From Methanocalculus alkaliphilus (GTDB taxonomy: Archaea > Halobacteriota > Methanomicrobia > Methanomicrobiales > Methanocorpusculaceae): a stretch of 54,686 nt of DNA. Every line of letters starts with the position of its first letter. Position 1 is the first letter of the stretch. The notes under the pieces were generated by a model that saw nothing but the letters and a program-made list of their open reading frames with translations, searched no databases and had not been told where the DNA came from. Shown one piece after another: positions 1-8,071 of the stretch. Position numbers and translations under genes: made by a program. The DNA is taken from the NCBI RefSeq assembly GCF_024170505.1, contig NZ_JALJYG010000014.1, positions 1 through 54,686 on the forward strand, in the 5' to 3' direction.

Positions 1-149
1 GCCTGAGCATGAAGGAACTTCTCTGCACCGATGGCACAGGCATGATAGACCTCCTTGATCTTCTTGCCGTCATCGGAGAGCTCGATCTCAAGATCGTCAC
101 AGAGCGTCCCGCAGAAGGTGCATATTACATCTGATACGATATTTGCCAT
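1..149 (-). CDS. fwdB: Formylmethanofuran dehydrogenase subunit B, N-terminus (partial)
   Basis: First 49 residues of the catalytic B subunit of the molybdenum or tungsten formylmethanofuran dehydrogenase, which reduces CO2 onto methanofuran in the first step of methanogenesis. The N-terminus MANIVSDVICTFCGTLCDDL carries the Cys-x2-Cys-x3-Cys pattern of the family's iron-sulfur site, with a further Cys in YHACAIGAEKF. The ATG is at 147-149, and GAGGAAAG lies just upstream as a ribosome site. The rest of the gene lies left of the window, so the metal type (fwd or fmd) and the Cys or Sec active site cannot be seen. It has its own TATA box about 140 bases upstream and is transcribed away from porD. 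Confidence 0.85.
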   Translation of the reverse strand, partial: MANIVSDVICTFCGTLCDDLEIELSDDGKKIKEVYHACAIGAEKFLHAQ

Positions 150-240
150 AGACTTTCCTCACATCCAGGACCGGCCCAAAAAAAACAGAGAGCAGATGGT
201 GCTCATGACCCGGAACTCCCCGGAGACTGGACCTGGCTTA

Positions 241-296
241 TGTTCGTAAACCAACGAACTGTAAGGATATAGACGAACTAAAAATATTTATACCCT
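241..296 (-). promoter_or_regulatory. Promoter with repeated AGTTCGT motifs upstream of fwdB
   Basis: On the minus strand TATAAATATTTTT (complement of about 280-293) is a strong archaeal TATA box. A start site near 262 would leave a leader of about 110 bases before fwdB. The heptamer ACGAACT (AGTTCGT in the direction of transcription) lies at 254-260 and 273-279, and the inverted variant TGTTCGT lies at 241-247. The copies therefore sit between the TATA box and the predicted start site and just after it, the usual place for an archaeal repressor. The operator role is inference. Confidence 0.5.
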
Positions 297-329
297 CGTA
301 TGGGGGCAGAAGAGAGATTGGGGGGATGA

Positions 330-575
330 TCACCGCTCTTCGCGGTCCATCCGGATTGCCTTTTTGGGGCATTCCTGGGCACAGATCCCACATCCTTTGC
401 AGAAATCGAGATCGATCTCGAAGTCGGCATCGATGCAGGCATCCGGACAGTACATCGCACAGAGGCCGCAGGCGTTACATGCCTCACGATCGACCACCGG
501 CCGGAATGTCCGCCATGTTCCGGTCTTTCCCGCAGCTCCCTGCCGGGGTCTGCTCATCGCAACAGGATCACTCAT
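330..575 (-). CDS. porD: Pyruvate:ferredoxin oxidoreductase, delta (ferredoxin) subunit
   Basis: Small 81-residue subunit with two [4Fe-4S] motifs, CNACGLCAMYCPDAC and CKGCGICAQECPKKA. These pass electrons between the thiamine active site and external ferredoxin. It is the last gene of porB-porA-porC-porD and overlaps porC by four bases (ATGA). In autotrophic methanogens the enzyme runs as pyruvate synthase, joining acetyl-CoA and CO2. The length and the two-cluster layout are normal for PorD. Confidence 0.95.
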   Translation of the reverse strand: MSDPVAMSRPRQGAAGKTGTWRTFRPVVDREACNACGLCAMYCPDACIDADFEIDLDFCKGCGICAQECPKKAIRMDREER

Positions 576-1099
576 ACCGTCAACTCCTCATATGCAGCCT
601 CAGCCGCCTTCACATTCCGCTCATCCGCAAACATATCACGGATTGCGGCGAGCGCAGATTCATGGGTGATGATACCCATCTTTGCAATCGCCCCAAGCAC
701 AGGGGTATTTAAGATCGGGCTCCCCGCGACGACGAGATCAACGGAGAGGGCGATCCCGGTGAGATCGATGGTGAGAGCCTCGACCCCCGGAAGATCAACC
801 GGGTGGGGGCTGTTGATCAGAACACGGCCCCCCGGCTTCATCCCCTGGAGGACATCGACCGCATCCATGATGCTTGCATCGAGGACGACGATGAGATCGG
901 GAGATCGGATCTGGGAGTAGATCTTGATGGTATGATCATCGATACGGACAAACGAGACGACGGGGGCGCCCCGCCGTTCCGCTCCATAGAACGGGGCGGC
1001 CGTCGCATGCTTTTTATCAAGGAAAGCCGCCATCGCGATGAGACGGGCGGCAGTGACGCCCCCCTGTCCACCGCGTGAATGGATCCGGATCTCATACAT
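572..1099 (-). CDS. porC: Pyruvate:ferredoxin oxidoreductase, gamma subunit
   Basis: A 175-residue gamma subunit of the 2-oxoacid:ferredoxin oxidoreductase family. The N-terminal IRIHSRGGQGGVTAARLIA is the family signature, and APFYGAERRGAPV follows near residue 37. In the assembled enzyme this domain contacts alpha and beta and helps bind CoA. The start codon shares one base with the porA stop, and the 3' end overlaps porD by four bases, so the four subunits are translationally coupled. A different 2-oxoacid cannot be strictly excluded, but the four-gene order and sequence fit pyruvate. Confidence 0.95.
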   Translation of the reverse strand: MYEIRIHSRGGQGGVTAARLIAMAAFLDKKHATAAPFYGAERRGAPVVSFVRIDDHTIKIYSQIRSPDLIVVLDASIMDAVDVLQGMKPGGRVLINSPHPVDLPGVEALTIDLTGIALSVDLVVAGSPILNTPVLGAIAKMGIITHESALAAIRDMFADERNVKAAEAAYEELTV

Positions 1100-2208
1100 C
1101 AGGCATCAACCCCGAACCAGAACTCTTCACCCATCCGGCGATCCCGGACGAACCCGGCGATATCATCATAGGTGACCTCCTGGCCGCCGAGTCCGGCGAC
1201 GACGGAGTAGATCGAGGCACCCGGATACTTCGACCGGATCTCAGAGGAGAGGACACCGCCATACCCGAATGAGTAACCGCGATCCAGGACGACGAGATCG
1301 CGTCCCCCGATATCAAGGTCAGGGAATGGCCTGAACCAGCGGATTCGCATGGATCCTGCCTTGATACCCGCATCCCTGAGAAGATCGACCGCCACTTCGG
1401 CCTCCTTGCCGAGTGTTCCGAGTGCGACGATGAGAACCTCGGCATCCTCGCATCGGTACTCCTCGGTCGGGCCATATTTCCGGCCGAACTGCCTGAAGAA
1501 CTCCTCTTCCGCATCCCGGATGACCGCCGGCGAGTTGCGCATCGCCTTCTCGATCCCCCATCTGAATTTGAAGTGATCGTTTGGCCCGGTCATCGCGCCA
1601 TAGCCTGCCGGATTCTCCGGATCGATCCTGTGGGGGAGCCGCACCGGCGGGATATAATCGCCCGGCTCCACGGTCTCAAGCGACTGCATGATATGAGAGA
1701 GGAGGAACCCGTCGAGATTCACCATCACCGGGAGGAGGATACCATTGTTCTCTGCTATGCGGAATGCCATCAGGGTGGTATCGTATGCCTCCTGGACATC
1801 GCCGACAAAGAACTGGAGCCATCCGGTATCCCGCTGTGAGAAGGCATCGGTATGTTCTGCCCAGACATTCCATCCGGGACCGAGGGAACGGTTGATGTTT
1901 GCCATCACAATGGGGAGGCGGGCACCTGCCGCCCAGTGGAGCATCTCGTGCATGTAGAGGAGCCCATGGGAGCTGGTTGCCGTGAAGGAGCGGACACCGG
2001 TGATTGAGGCCCCGATACAGGCAGTCATCGCCGAGTGTTCACTCTCAACCGGAATGTACCGGGTATCCATCTCACCTGCGGTGACGTACTCTGCGATCTG
2101 CTCGACCACCTCACTCTGGGGGGTGATCGGGTATGCCGCGACAACGGCCGGCTTTGCGGCCTTCACCGCAGCTGCAACCGCCTTGTTTCCTGTTGCTACC
2201 GTCAGCAT
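1099..2208 (-). CDS. porA: Pyruvate:ferredoxin oxidoreductase, alpha subunit
   Basis: The 369-residue alpha subunit. Near the N-terminus AAYPITPQSEVVEQIAEYV is the pyrimidine-binding Pyr-domain signature. It continues with VESEHSAMTACIGASITGVRSFTATSSHG and the LGPGWNVWAEHTD segment typical of PorA. The C-terminal part (ALGTLGKEAEVAVDLLRDAG) is the transketolase C-like domain. Its first codons overlap the end of porB by seven bases. With PorB it forms the thiamine-diphosphate active site for reversible pyruvate oxidation or synthesis. Confidence 0.96.
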   Translation of the reverse strand: MLTVATGNKAVAAAVKAAKPAVVAAYPITPQSEVVEQIAEYVTAGEMDTRYIPVESEHSAMTACIGASITGVRSFTATSSHGLLYMHEMLHWAAGARLPIVMANINRSLGPGWNVWAEHTDAFSQRDTGWLQFFVGDVQEAYDTTLMAFRIAENNGILLPVMVNLDGFLLSHIMQSLETVEPGDYIPPVRLPHRIDPENPAGYGAMTGPNDHFKFRWGIEKAMRNSPAVIRDAEEEFFRQFGRKYGPTEEYRCEDAEVLIVALGTLGKEAEVAVDLLRDAGIKAGSMRIRWFRPFPDLDIGGRDLVVLDRGYSFGYGGVLSSEIRSKYPGASIYSVVAGLGGQEVTYDDIAGFVRDRRMGEEFWFGVDA

Positions 2209-3083
2209 TCTCCTGCCTCCTCCTTTGCAAGCCGGGCGAGGTTCTTCTCGACCTGCTGTTCAAGCTCATTCACCTGCTTCTCTGTGATCCCCTTGAACCG
2301 GCCCTGAAGCGAGATATACTCCTTCAGCGGGAGCCGCTTCCTCATCGCAGCCTTCGAAGCACCATTGATGGTGAGCTCTCCGTACTTCCTCTCCCAGAGG
2401 ACCCACATCCCGGTCTTCACCGCCATCTTCCCGACCGTCACCGGCATATCAGAGGGGATACGCCAGCCCGGCGGGCAGGGAACAAGGATATGAATGAACG
2501 AAGGGCCGGGCGTGGCAAGGGCGGTCTTCACCTTCTCAAAGAGATCCTTTGGATGCGCCGCAGATGCCGTCGCCTGGTAGGGGATGTTATGAGCGGCAAT
2601 GATCCGATCGATATCCTTCTTCGTATCGGTCTTTCCACCCGGTGTCGTCGTCGTCCGTGCCCCTATCGGGGTTGCACCCGACCGCTGCATCCCGGTGTTC
2701 CCGTATGCCTCATTGTCATAGCAGATATAGAGGAAGTTGGTGCCACGTTCAAGTGCACCAGATAGTGCCTGAATACCAATATCCACCGTACCACCATCGC
2801 CCGCAAAGACGATGACGTTCGTCTTCTTTCCTTCACTCGCAAACGCTTCGCTCATCCCTGATGCACATGCCGCAGCGGCAGCAAACGCGATATTATACAC
2901 AGGAACAGCAAATGCGGTATTTGGGTATATCCCCTGCAGAACACTTGTACAGCATGCCGGAACGACAAGGACCGTATCAGGTCCGGCTGCCTTGAGCACG
3001 TACCTGAGTGCAAGCGCAGCGCTGCACCCGGCACATGCCGTTGTGCATTTGAGGAGGTACTCATCCTCTGGTATCTCAGCCAT
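2202..3083 (-). CDS. porB: Pyruvate:ferredoxin oxidoreductase, beta subunit
   Basis: The 293-residue subunit that binds thiamine diphosphate, first gene of the por operon. GDGGTVDIGIQAL and the YDNEAYGNTGMQRSG segment form the diphosphate and Mg2+ site. Cysteines in KCTTACAGCSAALALRY and VVPACCTS are placed to hold the proximal [4Fe-4S] cluster, as in other PorB proteins. The ATG at 3081-3083 follows a TATA box by about 30 bases, giving a leader of only a few bases. The gene order B-A-C-D is common in methanogens. Confidence 0.96.
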   Translation of the reverse strand: MAEIPEDEYLLKCTTACAGCSAALALRYVLKAAGPDTVLVVPACCTSVLQGIYPNTAFAVPVYNIAFAAAAACASGMSEAFASEGKKTNVIVFAGDGGTVDIGIQALSGALERGTNFLYICYDNEAYGNTGMQRSGATPIGARTTTTPGGKTDTKKDIDRIIAAHNIPYQATASAAHPKDLFEKVKTALATPGPSFIHILVPCPPGWRIPSDMPVTVGKMAVKTGMWVLWERKYGELTINGASKAAMRKRLPLKEYISLQGRFKGITEKQVNELEQQVEKNLARLAKEEAGEC

Positions 3084-3107
3084 CCGAATCAGGGTACGTT
3101 TGTCATT

Positions 3108-3118
3108 CCTTTATAATG
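3108..3118 (-). promoter_or_regulatory. TATA box of the porBACD operon
   Basis: On the minus strand CATTATAAAGG lies 25-35 bases before the porB ATG. A start about 25 bases downstream falls near 3088, so the transcript would be almost leaderless. It sits in the 56-base gap after the archaellin stop. No operator-like repeat is obvious. Confidence 0.55.
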
Positions 3119-3139
3119 AGGCTTCGGTTTCATGCATCA

Positions 3140-3709
3140 TCAGCCGACCCGGGTATATGTGGTGAGGGAGGGTGGAAAATGGAACGGAATATGAAGCGGG
3201 TGGACTCCGGGTGCGATGATCTCAACGGTGAAGCGCGAGTTTGGGGAGAGATCCCATGAGAATACGGGTTTGACCATAAAGACGACCACCTCGCCGGGTT
3301 GAAGCACAGGATTCTGATCGTCGCGTATCGGGCGGATGATCGAGAAGCGGGAGGGGGGAGGGGAGGAATTGAAGAGGGGATCATGAGCAGACATCTCTTC
3401 GTAATTGTGGAACCCCCTGAACCTGATGGAGACGGTCCTGAGATCCACCGGACGGGATCCCGGTGTGAGCTGAACCGGGATCTCAAGGTGCTCAGCCCTC
3501 CTCAGATCATTATTCGTATCAACCGCAAAGATGCTCCCGGCAAGAACAAAGCCCGAGTTTCCCCGATGAACACCTTCGGTAACCTCAGTTCCGACATTCT
3601 GTGAGATTGAGAAGCCTGCAGCAAGAATGACCATTGAAAAGGCAGCAGCAATGACGACAAAGGCAATCAGGACGACTGCCGCCTCAAGGCCGGTGAAGCC
3701 GTCCTCCAC
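3140..3709 (-). CDS. Archaellin-like protein (type IV pilin-like filament subunit)
   Basis: A 189-residue protein with a very short class III signal (MEDG) followed by FTGLEAAVVLIAFVVIAAAF, the archaellin N-terminal helix that packs in the filament core. The likely prepilin-peptidase cut is after the Gly before FTGLE. The rest is beta-rich, as in the archaellin outer domain. The start is GTG directly after the TGA of the upstream paralogue (no gap), so the two are co-translated. No arlCDEFGHIJ genes are in the window, so these lie outside an archaellum operon. They may be minor archaellins or adhesive-filament subunits. Confidence 0.8.
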   Translation of the reverse strand: MEDGFTGLEAAVVLIAFVVIAAAFSMVILAAGFSISQNVGTEVTEGVHRGNSGFVLAGSIFAVDTNNDLRRAEHLEIPVQLTPGSRPVDLRTVSIRFRGFHNYEEMSAHDPLFNSSPPPSRFSIIRPIRDDQNPVLQPGEVVVFMVKPVFSWDLSPNSRFTVEIIAPGVHPLHIPFHFPPSLTTYTRVG

Positions 3710-4288
3710 TCATCCCACCTCATAGCGTTTGTTCCCAAGGAGCGTCCCCGGAACGGTGCATGGTATGCTGACCGGAACCCCCCGAGGGGGAATGATGGTG
3801 AGGGTGAAATCGTCTCCGGTGGAGAGGCCCGCATCAGTGATGGTCAGCCGGACGCTGAGAAGCTTCCCACGGGAGAGGACCCCCTCAGCCGGATCCCCGG
3901 AGGGCCACCTGTAATGAATATCCTTCTTTGGGATCTGGTAGATCATCTCGGTTGTATGGAGCGTGTAGTGGATACCCGACATGGCAACCTCCCCTCCGAT
4001 AACCTCACAGAAGAAGTTGAGCGATTCCGGGTTGGAAAACGCATCGACACCCAGAATGACCGCCCCGTTCACCACCAGCGAGGAGGGTGTCGTCCCGGCA
4101 TCCGAGGTGACCTGGCGGGCCTTCTCGGTCGCATAAAAACCTGATCCAAGGACAACATATGAAAATACCGCCGCCACAACGACAAAAGCGATCAGGATGA
4201 TCCCCGCCTCAAGACCGGTGAATGCCTCTTCATCATCAACAGCAGAGATCAACCCTGTACCCCCCGATGGCAGGCTCTCAGCCGCCAC
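3710..4288 (-). CDS. Archaellin-like protein, upstream paralogue
   Basis: A 192-residue archaellin. The core motif EEAFTGLEAGIILIAFVVVAAVFSYVVLGSGF is split by a predicted prepilin-peptidase cut after DDEEA, followed by a beta-rich outer domain. The apparent GTG start gives a leader of about 22 residues that is neutral at first and then acidic. Most archaellin leaders are shorter and basic, so the true start may be a TTG about 12 codons in. AATAAATAC near 4342-4350 could be its TATA box. Paralogous to the next gene, with the same layout and divergent outer domains. Confidence 0.8.
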   Translation of the reverse strand: MAAESLPSGGTGLISAVDDEEAFTGLEAGIILIAFVVVAAVFSYVVLGSGFYATEKARQVTSDAGTTPSSLVVNGAVILGVDAFSNPESLNFFCEVIGGEVAMSGIHYTLHTTEMIYQIPKKDIHYRWPSGDPAEGVLSRGKLLSVRLTITDAGLSTGDDFTLTIIPPRGVPVSIPCTVPGTLLGNKRYEVG

Positions 4289-4360
4289 AACATCGGAAAA
4301 CCCGGCAGTACAATCTGGACAAAGAAGAGATAATGATTGTGTATTTATTCAGACAACCAT

Positions 4361-5551
4361 TCATTCATGCCTGAGAGCTTCGATCGGATCAGCTTCTGAG
4401 GCCTTCCATGCCGGGTACAGCCCGGAGAGGATCGAGGTCCCAATGCCAAAAGCCATCCCGATCGGGATATAGATGAGGCTCGAAGGAGCGAGGAGATAGC
4501 TGGTATCCTCAAGCATCACAAGGAGGGCAAGGTATCCTCCGGCAACCGAGAGGATGCCCCCGATGATCGATCCCGCGAGGCCGAGGAGGAGGGACTCATA
4601 GAAGAACATGCGCCGAATCTCCCGCCTGAGAGCCCCGATTGAACGGAGAACCCCGATCTCCCGGTACCGCTCCATCACCGACATCATCATGACATTGAAG
4701 ATGGAGACCCCTGCGACGACGAGGGAGATACCCCCGATGGCGATGGTGAAGGTCGAGATCCTCCCAAACGTCTCGAGGATCGTCGCAAGGATGGCACGGG
4801 TATCATACACATCCACCTCCGTCTCCCTCCGGTTCAGCGATGTCTCGATGGAGGTCTTTACCGCCTCGATCTCCTCAAGATCACGGACCTTGACGATCAC
4901 CCGGTCATACCCGTGGGGATTATACCGGGTCTCATACCACCTGTCAGAGACGACGATGGCAGTGTCGGTATTGATATCAAACCCCATTCCCCGCTCCTCC
5001 AGGATTCCCGTCACCCTGATCGGTTGTTCATCCGAGCCGATCAGAATCCTGCTCCCTACGTTCAGCGAGTAGGTCTCTGCAAGACGGGATCCGATCATCG
5101 CACCGGACGGACCCCGCAGGTACTGGCCGTCCTCCCGTTCAAGAAGAATCGGAATATCGGCTGTCCGCATCCCATAGATGGGGGCAAACCCGGTCTCACC
5201 CCCGATCCTGATCCGTTCACCCCCCGAATAGATCGGGATGACGGTATGGGGGGCTGATGCACGGGTGATCCGCTCAAGCTGCCGGGAGGTGATGACATCA
5301 TCGGTTGAGACCCCCCCGGCGCCACCAGGCCCGCCCCCCATCAGACTTCCGCCGGTATGGGGTACAACGACGATGGTGTCGCCGACCGTCGTCAGGTCTT
5401 CTGAGATGGAGAGGACGAGGGAGGAGCCAAGAATACCCATCGAGGTGATTGCAACCACACCGATGATGATACCAAGCATCGCAAGAAGTGATCGGAGCCA
5501 ATGGAGACGGAGGTTCCGGACCGCGAAGAGGAAGAAGATCGGGCGGTTCAT
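4361..5551 (-). CDS. ABC transporter permease, MacB/LolC type
   Basis: A 396-residue permease with an N-terminal membrane helix (LRSLLAMLGIIIGVVAIT), then a periplasmic-core MacB_PCD-like domain (about residues 45-245). The FtsX domain (about 265-390) has three more helices and ends with the typical LYPAWKASEADPIEALRHE. These four-helix proteins do not form a normal import or export channel. They use ATP hydrolysis to move or extract substrates at the outer membrane face (mechanotransmission). Its start overlaps the ATPase stop by four bases. With the CARDB protein and Yip1 gene it forms an operon often seen in methanogens. The substrate is unknown. Confidence 0.9.
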   Translation of the reverse strand: MNRPIFFLFAVRNLRLHWLRSLLAMLGIIIGVVAITSMGILGSSLVLSISEDLTTVGDTIVVVPHTGGSLMGGGPGGAGGVSTDDVITSRQLERITRASAPHTVIPIYSGGERIRIGGETGFAPIYGMRTADIPILLEREDGQYLRGPSGAMIGSRLAETYSLNVGSRILIGSDEQPIRVTGILEERGMGFDINTDTAIVVSDRWYETRYNPHGYDRVIVKVRDLEEIEAVKTSIETSLNRRETEVDVYDTRAILATILETFGRISTFTIAIGGISLVVAGVSIFNVMMMSVMERYREIGVLRSIGALRREIRRMFFYESLLLGLAGSIIGGILSVAGGYLALLVMLEDTSYLLAPSSLIYIPIGMAFGIGTSILSGLYPAWKASEADPIEALRHE

Positions 5552-6219
5552 GCGATCCTCCCGTCAACGATCCGTATAACCCGGTCGGCATACTCTGAGG
5601 TTATTGGATCATGGGTCACCATGATGATCGTCTTCCCCTCCTCCTTCTGGAGGCGGACGAGGAGGTCCATGATCTGCGCACCGGTCTTTGTATCGAGATT
5701 CCCTGTCGGCTCATCAGCAAGCAGAATCTCGGGATCATTGATGAGAGCTCGTGCAATCGCAACCCGCTGCTGCTGGCCGCCGGAGAGTTCAGCAGGGGTA
5801 TGATCGAGGCGATCCATGTGGATGCCGACCTCGGCAAGGATATTCATACACCGGTCGGTGCATCCCGGATCACCCCCCTTGAGGATGAGGGGGAGCCGGA
5901 CATTTTCTATCGCAGAGAGGAGGGGGATGAGGTTAAACTGCTGGAAGATGAAACCGAGATGCTCACGCCGGAGCATCGTCAGTTCATCATCGGTCATCTC
6001 ACCGATATTCCGCTCACCGATGAAGACCTGGCCTTGTGTCGGGGTGTCCAGGCACCCCATCATATTCAGAAGAGTGGATTTTCCGGATCCGGACGGCCCC
6101 ATGATAGCGATGAACTCGCCCTTCTCGATCGAGAGGGTGATATTACCAAGTGCGGTGACATCCCCACTCCTGAGAGAGTAGATCTTTGAGACGTCCAGAA
6201 ACCGGATCGCGGGTGTCAT
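5548..6219 (-). CDS. ABC transporter ATP-binding protein, LolD/MacB type
   Basis: A 223-residue ATPase that pairs with the downstream permease. It has Walker A GPSGSGKST, the Q-loop FQQFNLIPLLSAIENV, the signature LSGGQQQRVAIARAL, Walker B ILLADEPTGNLD and the switch His in MVTHD. Two insertions common to LolD-type ATPases (CLDTPTQG, RREHLGFIFQ) place it in that subgroup. It overlaps both neighbours by four bases. Confidence 0.95.
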   Translation of the reverse strand: MTPAIRFLDVSKIYSLRSGDVTALGNITLSIEKGEFIAIMGPSGSGKSTLLNMMGCLDTPTQGQVFIGERNIGEMTDDELTMLRREHLGFIFQQFNLIPLLSAIENVRLPLILKGGDPGCTDRCMNILAEVGIHMDRLDHTPAELSGGQQQRVAIARALINDPEILLADEPTGNLDTKTGAQIMDLLVRLQKEEGKTIIMVTHDPITSEYADRVIRIVDGRIA

Positions 6220-7346
6220 CTCTTCTTCTTTCGTGAATAGACGAGTGCTCCTGCGACGATTATGACCGAAAGGAGGATAATTCCGATCATCATCGGAGAG
6301 AGGCCGCCATCATGCTCCTGCACCGGCTGTATACCGGATCGAATCGTCGCCATCACCGTCTCCTCATAGAGGTTGCCATCACCATCGCGGTACCGGATGA
6401 CAAGGGGGATCTCTTCGAGATCCTTTGCGGCAAACGTCACCTCAAAGGAGGAGAAGTCATCGGGATCAAGGGTTCCGACGACATAGACCCGGAACGGATC
6501 GATGGGTGCTGCCGGGGCTTTCGTCGTCATCACGACGGACCGTGCAGATTCAAGCCCGGCATTTGAGACATCCCCGGTTATCCGGTATCCGCCTGCAACC
6601 GATGTCACCTCGATGTTTGAGACGATCGGATCTGCCGCTTTCTTGGCAATACCCGGAGTGATCGGGATGGTCAGCGGTACGGTATGGGTATTCTGGCCGT
6701 TGCGATACTGCACATTGAAGGTGAGATCACCCTCTCCGGTCGGGGTGACGGAGAATGCGGCATCACGTGACTCACCCGGTTCCAGGGATCCGATGAAGAA
6801 GGTCGTTGGAACGACATCGGCAACCCCGGTGACGGGGGTGACCGAGACCGAGGATATGGTATTCATTCGTGGGTTGCCGAGGGAGACGACGACATTCTCT
6901 TTTCTCCCCTCCATAAAGACATCAGGCCGGGATGAGATCCCCGCATCAAGGGGACGCCTGTCCACCCTGAGAAGGACCGGCTCTGAGAGGGAGCCGCCGC
7001 CCATGAAGTTCATGGAGAAGCGGGGGTAGAAGATACCCTCCTCGCCCCGGACACGGATGGTATAGGTAAATGTCATACTGTTCCCGGCACCCAGCATTCC
7101 CGAGCCGGTATGTGGGGAGGTGAGGATCTCAACGTTCTGCTCCCCTGTCATGCGGACCGCAGAGAGGCTGATCGGGAGTGTTCCGGTATTCTGAACAGTG
7201 ACCTGCACCGTTCCGGTATCCCATGGCATAAAGACCCCGGGATCAATGGAGACACCCGTCACCGTCACCTGTGCCGAGCTATCGGCTGCAGCTCCTGTGG
7301 AGATGAGGGCCGCACAAAGAACCAGTAGTATGAGATATATCCGCAT
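6216..7346 (-). CDS. Surface protein with CARDB/S-layer-like domains and C-terminal anchor
   Basis: A 376-residue extracytoplasmic protein. It has a signal peptide (MRIYLILLVLCAALISTGAAA), then tandem beta-sandwich domains of the CARDB or COG1361 kind (motifs such as VQVTVQNTGTLPISL and GDVSNAGLESARSVVM). It ends in one membrane helix (MMIGIILLSVIIVAGALVY) and a basic tail SRKKKR. It is the typical partner of MacB-like ABC genes in methanogens and may be the component that docks or presents substrate outside the membrane. That role is inference. It shares one base with the Yip1 stop. Confidence 0.8.
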   Translation of the reverse strand: MRIYLILLVLCAALISTGAAADSSAQVTVTGVSIDPGVFMPWDTGTVQVTVQNTGTLPISLSAVRMTGEQNVEILTSPHTGSGMLGAGNSMTFTYTIRVRGEEGIFYPRFSMNFMGGGSLSEPVLLRVDRRPLDAGISSRPDVFMEGRKENVVVSLGNPRMNTISSVSVTPVTGVADVVPTTFFIGSLEPGESRDAAFSVTPTGEGDLTFNVQYRNGQNTHTVPLTIPITPGIAKKAADPIVSNIEVTSVAGGYRITGDVSNAGLESARSVVMTTKAPAAPIDPFRVYVVGTLDPDDFSSFEVTFAAKDLEEIPLVIRYRDGDGNLYEETVMATIRSGIQPVQEHDGGLSPMMIGIILLSVIIVAGALVYSRKKKR

Positions 7347-8008
7347 CAGAGAACCCCGAATGATATGATGGTTATAATCAGGTAGAGACCCACAGGGATA
7401 AAAACTGTGTATGCGGCATCCCGCTGGGTCAGCTTCCTGGCATACCGGATCCCTGAGTACCAGATGTTTGCAGCCCAGATCATAAAGACGATCGAGAGGA
7501 CCGTCTGAAGGAGGGTGTACTCTGCCATCGCAGGCTGGGTCATAAACGCCTCTACGGCGGTATCAATCGCGGCAGGATCCATAAAGTCCCGGATCACCGG
7601 GGTGACGATCTGGTCGGCGATCATCGAGAGCCAGACCATGGCAATCCCGACCGATGCGATAAGCGGGGCGAAGCCATATCCGACCGCTTCAAGGACCTTC
7701 TTCATCGATCCTTCACCCTTGAAGATCATACTCAGGAGATAGAAGATGACCGATGCGATGATCCAGAATACAATTGCCGAGATAAATCCACCGGCGGCTC
7801 CAAAGAAGATGATGATCCCTTCATACCCCTCTGCAATCGAGGCGTACATCGGGGCCATCAGTGTCGTCATCTGATACCCGAGGATCGCAGAGAGGGCTGC
7901 ATATACAAGGACGATGCCAAACGGAAGCCCGAGTGCAGGCTCCTTTCCTGCCTGCTCTTCAAAGAACTCATCGGGCCGGAAGAGTATTGTCATGATGCTG
8001 TCTGCCAT
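7346..8008 (-). CDS. Yip1-domain membrane protein
   Basis: A 220-residue protein with five predicted membrane helices. The N-terminal TILFRPDEFFEEQ motif is typical of archaeal Yip1-like proteins. I place the start at the ATG at 8006-8008 because GGTGGTGA lies just upstream. The reading frame is open 16 codons further, but those residues (MFYILRHPCPGAGGES) look non-genic. First gene of the Yip1 / CARDB / ATPase / permease operon. Its function in archaea is unknown; being always beside MacB-like genes suggests it helps that complex. Confidence 0.85.
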   Translation of the reverse strand: MADSIMTILFRPDEFFEEQAGKEPALGLPFGIVLVYAALSAILGYQMTTLMAPMYASIAEGYEGIIIFFGAAGGFISAIVFWIIASVIFYLLSMIFKGEGSMKKVLEAVGYGFAPLIASVGIAMVWLSMIADQIVTPVIRDFMDPAAIDTAVEAFMTQPAMAEYTLLQTVLSIVFMIWAANIWYSGIRYARKLTQRDAAYTVFIPVGLYLIITIISFGVL

Positions 8009-8071
8009 AGATTCACCACCAGCACCCGGACAGGGGTGCCTGAGAATGTAAAACATTCGTTACATTTGGAC

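Noticed and set aside
5611-6189. Plus-strand frame of 192 codons antisense to the ABC ATPase
   Set aside because: The ATPase has all Walker and signature motifs on the minus strand; the plus frame has none.
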